Both the position numbers and the translations under genes were made by a program. From NCBI GenBank assembly GCA_000238975.1, contig CP002295.1:1664299-1728298 (forward strand): a stretch of 64,000 bases of DNA, read 5' to 3'. The notes beneath the pieces were generated by a model. That model was given only the letters and a program-made list of their open reading frames with translations, did not search any database and was not told where the DNA came from. This document shows, in pieces, positions 55,457 through 64,000 of the stretch (positions are counted from its first letter, which is position 1; each line of letters begins with the position of its first letter). Source of the DNA: Serratia symbiotica str. 'Cinara cedri'. Its GTDB lineage: Bacteria; Pseudomonadota; Gammaproteobacteria; Enterobacterales; Enterobacteriaceae.

Positions 55457-56821
55457 ATGAGCATTATAGATACTATAGTGGCGCAAGCTACTCCACCTGG
55501 GCGAGGTGGTATCGGTATTTTACGTATTTCTGGAAGTAAAACCAAAGAAGTCGCATTAGCAATTCTCGGTAAATTACCAAAACCACGCTATGCCGACTAT
55601 CTACCATTTCGTGACATTAACGGCATAACATTAGATCAAGGTATTGCATTATGGTTCCCTTCACCGCATTCATTTACTGGTGAAGATGTGCTGGAATTAC
55701 ACGGGCACGGAGGAGAAGTGATTCTTGACCTATTATTAAAGCATGTGTTGATAATATCTGATGTAAGAATCGCGCGACCTGGTGAGTTCTCTGAACGTGC
55801 ATTCATAAATAACAAAATAGATTTGGCGCAGGCTGAAGCTATTGCTGACTTGATTAACGCTAATTCCGAACAAGCGGCGCGATCAGCTACAAACTCATTA
55901 CAAGGAGTATTTTCTAACCGTATTTACCAGCTTATAGAAAAATTGACCTACATAAGAACTTCTATAGAGGCAGAAATTAACTTTCCAGACGAAGACATTA
56001 ATTTACTGTCTAGTGAGAAAATAGAGACACAACTTAATAATATGATGGCTGATTTAGATAGCGTATACTGTGCAGCAAGCCAAGGCAGTATACTACGAGA
56101 AGGCATGAAAGTCGTAATCACGGGGCTACCAAATGCCGGTAAATCTAGTCTACTTAATGCATTAGCTGGACGTAATACAGCAATCGTTACAGATATTGCC
56201 GGCACAACTCGCGATATACTGCGAGAATATATAAATATTGACGGTATAACAGTACATATTGTTGATACAGCTGGTTTACGAAATGCTAGCAATAAAGTTG
56301 AACGCATTGGCATAGAACGTGCTTGGAGTGAAATAGAACAAGCGGATAGAGTATTATTTATGATAGATGGCGCGGCAGTTACTGCTACAGAGTCAATAAA
56401 GATCTCACAGGAGTTTATAGCAAAAATACCAAAAAATTTACCAATTACTATTATACGCAATAAAGCTGATATTACTAAAGAAAAACTGGGTATAACGGAA
56501 ATAGACGGCTATTCACTAATTTGTCTTTCGACGCGCACCAGTGCAGGTGTTAATCTGATACGAGAACACCTAAAACAAAGTATAGGCTTCACTGGTAACA
56601 TAGAAGGAGGTTTTTTGGCTCGTCGCAGGCACTTGCAAGCATTAGAACAAGCAAAGTACCATTTGATACAGGGGAAAGAAAAGATAATCAATACTTACGT
56701 CAATGAATTACTAGCTGAAGAGCTAAGGCTAGCACATGTTGCATTAAATAAAATTACCGGCGAGATATCTTCAGATGATCTACTGAAACAAATTTTTTCA
56801 AATTTCTGTATTGGAAAATAA
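55457..56821 (+). CDS. mnmE: tRNA modification GTPase MnmE (TrmE)
   Basis: With MnmG it installs the carboxymethylaminomethyl group on U34 of several tRNAs. It is 454 residues, as in E. coli. Features: the N-terminal folate-binding domain ([21 protein letters not shown]), a helical domain, and the embedded G domain with P-loop [14 protein letters not shown] near 225, G2 DIAGTTRD, G3 DTAGLR and G4 NKAD. The C-terminal CIGK carries the essential cysteine (family C-I-G-K). It follows yidC in conserved order. All catalytic parts look functional. Confidence 0.98.
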   Translation: MSIIDTIVAQATPPGRGGIGILRISGSKTKEVALAILGKLPKPRYADYLPFRDINGITLDQGIALWFPSPHSFTGEDVLELHGHGGEVILDLLLKHVLIISDVRIARPGEFSERAFINNKIDLAQAEAIADLINANSEQAARSATNSLQGVFSNRIYQLIEKLTYIRTSIEAEINFPDEDINLLSSEKIETQLNNMMADLDSVYCAASQGSILREGMKVVITGLPNAGKSSLLNALAGRNTAIVTDIAGTTRDILREYINIDGITVHIVDTAGLRNASNKVERIGIERAWSEIEQADRVLFMIDGAAVTATESIKISQEFIAKIPKNLPITIIRNKADITKEKLGITEIDGYSLICLSTRTSAGVNLIREHLKQSIGFTGNIEGGFLARRRHLQALEQAKYHLIQGKEKIINTYVNELLAEELRLAHVALNKITGEISSDDLLKQIFSNFCIGK

Positions 56822-57627
56822 AAACCAACTTACGTTAGATTGCATTTTACTATATAACTAATTACTATATAGTATATTATTATATACGCTATATAATTAT
56901 TTTAAGTACAGTGCTTCAGGTCTTATAAATAAATAATTCTATATACCTTACTAACTTTAACTATTTTAGCGTCACTTAAAACAATTTACTAATCTTTATA
57001 AATTAATTAATTAATCATTATAGATAGCGTCAATTACATTACCGTATAATGATATTATTAGATATTTATTACCTAGTGAAATTAAAAAATAAAACATATA
57101 ATAGTAGTTAACACGATTATCGATAGCATTAATGATAATATGATATATATAACACTATATATTCTATTAACTACATTATACTAATGCTTAAAAAGCAATT
57201 CATTTTTATACATTATATATCTTTTAATAGTACTATTATGTAACGAGATTATATCTTGGTCTGTAGGATCTTATCCCATGGATAATAATTTTTGATAATC
57301 ATCTTCTTAATAACTAAAATTAAAATAAAAACATACTTGATATACCTAATTAACCAATCATATCCTGATATAATCTCATAATTTTTAATGACCCACATAT
57401 CTAAAAGTACTTTTAAGGACAAAATATAAAATGTTCTATTTAGGCATCAAAATATAATAATGTATTAATATAATATGTAACTCTATCATTTCTATTTTTA
57501 CCACTTAGCTACAAGCAACAGGTGAAATACATACTAACACTGCATCCTGTGCATGATTTGTGTATACTATCACGAAAATAAAAGAAATTATCATTAAAAT
57601 ATTACTAATTATTCATAAAATATTATC
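56822..57627. other. 0.8 kb non-coding stretch between mnmE and gmk
   Basis: No gene or relic recognised. The mnmE and gmk blocks are about 70 kb apart in E. coli, so this is a rearrangement junction. Confidence 0.5.
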
Positions 57628-58251
57628 ATGATTCAAGGCACGTTTTATATTGTCTCCGCTCCCAGTGGGACAGGAAAATCCAGTCTAATTAAGGCGTTAT
57701 TAAAAACACAACCATTATACAGAGCTAAAATTTCAGTTTCCCATACCACTCGTATTAGCCGAGCAGGAGAACAGCATGGTAAACATTATTTCTTTGTTTC
57801 AAAAGATGAATTCTTTCATATGATTCAGCAGGATGAATTTCTTGAATACGCCGAAGTATTTGGTAATTATTACGGTACTTCGCGTAATACTATTAAGCAA
57901 GTATTAGCGACTGGCGTAGATATCTTTCTAGATATCGACTGGCAAGGAGCTCAACAAATATGCGCTAAAATGCCACAGGCGCGAAGCATCTTTATCTTAC
58001 CTCCTTCACAAGAAGAGCTAGAGCGCCGTCTGCGCGATCGCGGACTAGATACTGAAGAAGTAATTGCTAAACGTATGATCCAAGCAAAAACTGAAATAAT
58101 GCACTATATAGATTATAATTATTTAATTGTAAACGATGTATTCGATCTAGCGTTGTCCGATTTAAAAACTATTATTCGTGCAGAAAATCTTCGTTTAAAG
58201 CATCAGTTACTGCGATATGATACTTTAATTAGTAAATTATTAGCGAACTGA
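57628..58251 (+). CDS. gmk: guanylate kinase
   Basis: Phosphorylates GMP to GDP with ATP. It is 207 residues, equal to E. coli. The P-loop [10 protein letters not shown] lies at 10-19. GMP-binding residues are in [20 protein letters not shown] and [17 protein letters not shown]; the Walker B stretch is [12 protein letters not shown]. First of gmk-rpoZ-spoT, of which only the first two survive. Confidence 0.97.
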   Translation: MIQGTFYIVSAPSGTGKSSLIKALLKTQPLYRAKISVSHTTRISRAGEQHGKHYFFVSKDEFFHMIQQDEFLEYAEVFGNYYGTSRNTIKQVLATGVDIFLDIDWQGAQQICAKMPQARSIFILPPSQEELERRLRDRGLDTEEVIAKRMIQAKTEIMHYIDYNYLIVNDVFDLALSDLKTIIRAENLRLKHQLLRYDTLISKLLAN

Positions 58252-58300
58252 AAACAGTTTCAATCTTATACCTTATTTCATATATGGAGTAAACACTAAT

Positions 58301-58576
58301 ATGGCTCGTATTACTGTTCAAGACGCTGTGGAAAAAATTGGTAACCGTTTTGACCTAGTTTTGGTCGCTGCGCGACGAGCGCGTCAAATACAAACTGGTG
58401 GTAAAGATGCATTAGTTCCAGAAGAAAATGATAAATATACTGTTATTGCGCTACGTGAAATTGAAGAAGGCTTTATCACTAGTCAAATACTAGATATGTG
58501 TGAGCATCAAAAACACCAAGAACAAGGTGGTACTCGTATACAAACGGTTTCTTCAGTTGTTGAAGGCCGTCGTTAA
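58301..58576 (+). CDS. rpoZ: RNA polymerase omega subunit
   Basis: Omega aids assembly of the beta' subunit and forms part of one ppGpp site on E. coli RNA polymerase. The 91-residue product (E. coli 91) starts [20 protein letters not shown] and is nearly identical to E. coli over its conserved N-terminal 60 residues. GGAG lies seven to ten bases before the ATG. It remains intact although spoT immediately downstream is dead, so it is kept for polymerase assembly rather than ppGpp response. Confidence 0.98.
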   Translation: MARITVQDAVEKIGNRFDLVLVAARRARQIQTGGKDALVPEENDKYTVIALREIEEGFITSQILDMCEHQKHQEQGGTRIQTVSSVVEGRR

Positions 58577-58594
58577 TTAAACTGCGAATCTATC

Positions 58595-60696
58595 ATGTAT
58601 CTGTTTGATATCTTAAAACTGCTAACTAAATTTTATCTACCTGAGGAGCAAATACAGCTCCTCAAAGAGGTCTACTTATTTGCACATCATGCGCACAAGG
58701 GACAAACTTGTTCCAGCGGTGAACCTTATATCAGTAGCTATTGCTTATATTTTAGCAGAGATTCACTTTAATCATACCACACTTATGGAAGATCTATTGC
58801 ATGATATTATTGACGATACCCAGGTTACTTATCATGATATGGAGCAATTATTTGGTAAATGCGTTGCTAAATTAGTTACAATCTTCTCTAAATTTGATAA
58901 ACTTAAATTTCAGGACAAAAAGAAGTACAAACGTAAAATTTACGTAAAATGATTATAGCTGTGGCAGAAAACATTCGTGTTGTACCATAATTAAGCTAGC
59001 TTAAACCACGCATGATATACGCACTATTAGCTTACTGCATTCTTAAAAATAGCGATGTGTTACGCCTAAAAAATTAAAGATATATAGTCCATTAAGACAT
59101 TGATTAGGTATTCACTATTTAAAAATTGAGCCAGAAGAACTAGGCTTAAAGCGCTATATCCTAACTGTTACCGCGTAATAAAGGAAGTTATTAAAACCTA
59201 ATATAAAAATCGTAAAGAGGTAATCTAGAAAACTCTAGACGAAATTAAAGGTCAATTAACTAAATCCGGCATTTCGTGTGTCTTTAGTAGACAAGAAAAA
59301 CAACTTTACTCAATATACCTCAAAATGTATCTCAAAAATCAGTATTACTATTCAATTATAGACATCTATATATTTCGGATCATTGTGAAAAAAGTAGATA
59401 TTTATTATTAAGTACCAAGACAGGTACACAACCTATATAAACCACGATTAAGGCAAGCTAAAAGCTATATTTTTATTCAACAGGCTAATGAATATCAATT
59501 ACTAAATAAATCATCAATTTAACCACATGGAGTAATAGTTCAAATAAGAATCCGTACCACAGGTATAAATCAAATGGCTGATATAGGGATCACAGTACAC
59601 TGGACTTATAATATATAAGAGCAAAAAGTAACAAGTATGACTGCACAGATACGTGCACAACGTTGGATGTAGAATTTACTGGGGCTATAATGAGATGCAG
59701 GTAACTAATTTGAGTTTATCAAGATTTTAAAGTTTGATTTATTTTTAGATGAGATTTATGTTTTTATTCCAAAAGGACGTAGTATTGAGTTACTAGCTAG
59801 AGTAATACCTATTGGTTTTGTCTTTATAGTACACACTGATAGTGATCATGCTTGCGTTAACATCCGTATCGATCATTAGCAGCGTTCATTATTACAATCA
59901 CTAACTAGTAATCATATTGCAGAAATTATTAACGTATCAGGAGCACGACTAAGTGCTTCTTGGTTAAATTTTATTGTTAGTTTAAAAGAACGTGCAAAAA
60001 TTCTTCAAAAGCTTTAAATTCTTAAACGTGATGATTATATTTACCTTTGTCAATATCTATTAAATCATGAGTTAAGTAGAAACTATACTATAGCCGAAAG
60101 TCCACAAGAAAATATTAAGAATGAGCTAGAACGTATAAAATTAGCAACATTAGATTACTTGCTAGCAGAAATAGGTCTCAGGAATGCGATTAATATAGTG
60201 ATCGCCAAAAATATACAAAGCGAGCAATCAAGCTTATGTTATACAGCTATAAGCAAGCATAACTTAGCGATTGGAGGTTGGGACAATGTACTTATAATGT
60301 TTGCTAAATATCGTCTTCCCATTACTATGGACTCTATCATCTCTCATATCAGCCCGGAAAAAGGATTGATCATTCACTATGAATCTTACAATAATATTCG
60401 AGAGTATTAAAAATATCCTGATAAATTTACAGTTGTTGCATAAGATAAAGAGATTAGCTAGGAATTTTTTACTGAGATCAAGGTAGATATATTTAATCAC
60501 TAAGGCACTATAGCTAACTTAATAATTATTATTAATAAAGCTAATCTAATATACATAACTTAAATACTGAAGAAAAAATGATCAAATTTATAACGTTTCT
60601 ATTCGTTTAATCATCTATAATCATTTGCATTTAATAAATATTATGTATAAAATAAGTATCATGTCGGATCTAATAAAAGTCACCCACAAACTATAA
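58595..60696 (+). pseudogene. spoT: spoT fossil: (p)ppGpp synthetase/hydrolase, full length
   Basis: SpoT makes and degrades (p)ppGpp. The fossil starts at ATG 58595 (MYLFDILKLLTKFYLPEEQI; E. coli MYLFESLNQLIQTYLPEDQI) and is readable to its end: GEPYIS, a frameshift near 58727, LLHDIIDDTQVTYHDMEQLF with the HD of the hydrolase site, KLKFQDKK, another shift near 58930, then RKMIIAVAENIRVV. Later come IRAQRWM (59653-59669), the TGS part (DEIYVFIPKGRSIELLA), RLKLATLDYLLAEIG-like residues near 60130-60180 and MSDLIKVTHKL ending at TAA 60694-60696. In-frame stops include TAG at 59226-59228 and TAG at 59670-59672 (Gln in E. coli). Total length 2102 bases against 2112 in E. coli. Two pieces remain as open frames (58680-58952, 60159-60410), but no functional protein is possible. 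Confidence 0.93.
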
Positions 60697-63600
60697 TTAG
60701 TATTTATGAAACATAAATATTACACTCTAATTACTTAATCACTCACAAGCTGTTTACTAAATTAAAAACATTGAGCTTGAGGAAAAACTTAAGGCTACGT
60801 AAATTATTCACTCACATCTAATACACTAATATTATAATTATACATCAAATAAACGCTAAGTACGAGCATATATAAGTTATTTGCATTTATAATTAATAAT
60901 AATTAGATTAATATAAAAAATTTACCAAAACTTTTATAAACAGGTTAATTACTGAAAGTATAATAATTATATTAATTTACATCTTATCTATAAAGTAAAT
61001 AAAAAAATAATCAATTTTACCTATTGCTGAGCAAGAATAAAGAGTAATTAATAAAAGATCATTAATAATGTAGCGTATTATTTACTCAGTAATTTATATC
61101 ATGAAATAACTGAATATTTTTATAACTTCATAAAATTTTATTGTTCTCTTAAAATACCAAATAAATACAAATTGCTACTATTTATCATGGCAATAGTGGT
61201 CTACTAAATGTCAAGCAATAATACTTTTTGCTAAAAAGCAACTACAGGTCACTAAGTTACGTAACTAAATTGCATCAATATATTACTATTTTAATCTACA
61301 AGTAGTATAAATAAAATAATTAGCAGACGTTAAAGCAATCAATAATCAAATACTAACTTTGGTATATTAAATATTGTTTTCTATACTACTTACAATTCCT
61401 TTACTACAACCATGATAAGGTAAGATGCTAATATTAGTTGTAATCATATTAAATACTATTTAACCGATGTTATTATCTATTTTATAATTATATACACATT
61501 CCATAAGACCTGACTCAATAAGATATATTTTACTATCCATCTGAGCTAAAATAATGAGAGAATACTAGGCATTAGTAATATCTTTAGCATTAGCTTGAAT
61601 TTTTGCCACATTAAAATTACTAAATTCAAAATAAAATAGATATTTTGCTTATATTTTTAACTTTAATACTGCGATCCAAATAACTTTGTAATAACATATA
61701 GCATGCCTTACAATAATAAAATATAGTCATCACAGTATAGGTATTATCTATTAGAAGTACTGAATATCGCATTAATAAAATATACGATCCATAAATTTAT
61801 AGAAGTTATTGTCCATAAATACACATAAATAAAAAACTAGACAAGTAATATTATTTAATATAACTACTTAGAAATTAAATGCTCTAGATATTTATACTAT
61901 TACTAATACTATTATTTCTTTAAGAATTAAATTCTTAAATTTACTGTTAATATCATTCAACGACTATTGAATAGTATAAAAAATTAACATGTCTATAATA
62001 AAATAAGCGTCACTATATATACCTTTATTATAATATTCTATAAAAAATAATAGTATAAGGGTAATTTAAACCTTTAATTTCATGTATAAATATAAATACA
62101 CACCTGCGCAAAATAACTATTAATTAATATCACTATTAAATAGTTTATTAAAATTAATATATATCATCATATTCTTACTATTAATGCAATAATAATCGAT
62201 TATTATTAATATTAACATGAACATAAGGAAATATTTCCGCAAAAGCCATAACATAAAGTTATATTATTTCTAAATATCTAATAATAGTGTTAACATGCTA
62301 AAGAATAATTAGACACAATACCAAGTAGTAATAATGGGTACAACCTAGTAATTTTCTTGCTAAGCTATCAGTTACTAATTTCTGCTACTAGTTTAATCTA
62401 TAAATTTTAGTAACAAATTAACTAATTAGTTAATAGTAAAATAACATGCATATTACACAACAAAATATATTAATATAAATTAAATATCAATAAATAATAA
62501 GTAATATACACTTATAATATAATTATAGATTAGTTAAATTATAGATTAGTTAGTTAATTATTATCGCTCCTATCATAAACAAATAAAAAATAATATTATA
62601 CTACTAATAAAAATATATAACTGAAAACTAACGCATCAATGGTATTTATATAATCATTAAGTAATATAAATTATTTAAAATGTAGTCTAACTAATCATTT
62701 TGCAATATTATAAGCAATCTAAGTTATCATTAGTAATACTTCATAACTAAATAAATAATAGTAAAATAAAATTAGTGGATACAAGATTTTAAAAACTGTA
62801 GTTTTTAACTTCTGATTACTAATGTACTAATTGAAAATGACAGTAATTTACCATATGCAAACTTAATAATAATCAAAAACTTACAATTACCAGTAATATA
62901 GTAATATTAACTTACTTACAAATATTATAATGCAATAACTGTAACCTTATATTAAACTAACTACATAAGATATTTAAAGTTAATAATAAAAATAAATAAA
63001 AATTAAGTATTGATGATACATTATTCACTATGTAATAGTTATTAATAGAAGATTAATTTTTTATCTAATTAAATAATACTAAATAATATAATTATTAATG
63101 AACCAGGATATATTAGTTATTAGTTATATTAATCAATAGCAATAATAGCACCTTAAGTATGCTGCTTATTAAAAAGCAGATATTAGAAAATTATTTTATA
63201 TAACATATATATAAAATATAAAATAATTTCAGTATATAAAAAGATAAAGAAAAAACATAATATACGTTATTACTCAAGATTAAAGTAATAATAAAATATT
63301 TTAATTTTATTCTACATACTACAACCATAAAAGGCGATACTCACTATCCTACTATACAAACTTATTTGCATTCATTTTATACACTAAATATTCGTATTAA
63401 AAATAGCTAAGTAATATATATAAAATAATATTTTTAGTATCAATTTATTAATATTTTAGTAATTAATATTTAATATTAAATTAATTCTAACCAACTATTT
63501 TAAAATTTAATAATTTGTCATTAAATGTATAAATTACATATAAATTATTAATTAAGAAATTATTAAAAATATACTTATATTTTATCTTATCAATTTAATA

Positions 63601-64000
63601 TCACACAAAAATCTGAAATATTCTTATATTAATAAACTGATTTACCGTATAAAATATTAGATACTGAAAGCATGGAGTTTATTTATAATAATAAACATTT
63701 ACTTATGTTTTAAAATATGCTCTATAACACACCCATATACTTAGCTATTTAGGTACAAACTAACTACTAACTACTATTCCAATTAAGTTGCTTACTTTAG
63801 ACTTATTACTTGACTAAGCATAAGGTATAATTTGTGTTAAAAAGGTAAGATACACATCTTATTTAAAATAGTTATACAATTATCCTATGTATTAAAATAA
63901 TCCACTCATAATATCATATATAACATAATAAATTATTAGTCCGTTGATTATAAATAAGATTTAAGCACTTATTAACATAATACTCAATATATAAATATTG
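60697..64000. other. 3.3 kb gene desert after the spoT fossil
   Basis: trmH and recG follow spoT in relatives. An ATG-led stretch at about 60708 (M-K-H-K-Y-Y-T-L-I) weakly resembles the TrmH start MNPxRYARI but cannot be followed further. Otherwise nothing was recognised except a 16-bp tandem duplication at 62521-62552. Confidence 0.45.
62521..62552. repeat. 16-bp tandem duplication
   Basis: AATTATAGATTAGTTA occurs twice in succession without mismatch. Confidence 0.9.

Noticed and set aside
58680-58952. Apparent 90-residue protein with an HD-like LLHDIIDD motif
   Set aside because: It is a frameshifted piece of the spoT fossil, not an independent gene.
60159-60410. Apparent 83-residue protein starting MLAEIGLRNA
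   Set aside because: Corresponds to the SpoT segment around LLAEIGLGNAMSVVVAKN; part of the spoT fossil.
60708-60800. ATG-led M-K-H-K-Y-Y-T-L-I after spoT as a trmH fossil
   Set aside because: Agreement is limited to a few residues at the start and could not be extended.

Overview
The window looks like a chromosome segment from an AT-rich, genome-reducing insect endosymbiont of the Enterobacterales. Every recognisable protein aligns best, from memory, with an Escherichia/Yersinia/Sodalis-type orthologue, usually over the full length, and local gene order follows enterobacterial blocks. Intact coding sequence covers only about 25.6 kb of 64 kb (roughly 40%). There are no insertion sequences, phage genes or CRISPR arrays. 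A fossil type II dehydroquinase (aroQ) at the left edge points to a Yersinia/Sodalis/Serratia-like ancestor rather than Escherichia.

Layout from left to right: aroQ fossil (minus strand); empty stretch; mreB-mreC-mreD; a 20-copy 9-bp array; rng fossil; yhdP; 5-6 kb desert; truncated ftsN with its dead SPOR tail; cytR slot (empty); priA; rpmE (divergent); a 12.9 kb desert that contains a complete ppc fossil; valS-holC-pepA (minus) divergent from lptF-lptG (plus); tRNA-Leu(CAA); gyrB, empty recF slot, dnaN-dnaA (minus); rpmH; a 1.1 kb gap; rnpA-yidD-yidC; mnmE; gmk-rpoZ; spoT fossil; 3.3 kb desert.

The surviving genes form a housekeeping core: replication initiation and restart (DnaA, beta clamp, GyrB, HolC, PriA), translation and RNA processing (ValS, L31, L34, RNase P protein, MnmE, tRNA-Leu), membrane protein insertion (YidC, YidD), and an unusually complete envelope set for so decayed a chromosome (MreBCD, LptFG, YhdP, FtsN). 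This suggests a rod-shaped cell that still exports LPS and maintains an outer membrane.

The main discovery is that some gene deserts are fossil genes decayed by point mutation and small indels while nearly keeping their ancestral length and position. ppc (about 2.68 kb), spoT (2.10 kb), rng (1.44 kb) and aroQ can still be read codon by codon, many of their stops being one step from Gln or Glu codons. The second is ftsN: a TAG stops it after 121 codons. The cytoplasmic tail, membrane anchor and essential periplasmic helix are intact, including the W, Y and L positions known to matter in E. coli, while the SPOR domain survives only as a stop-riddled fossil. No undescribed multi-gene system was found.
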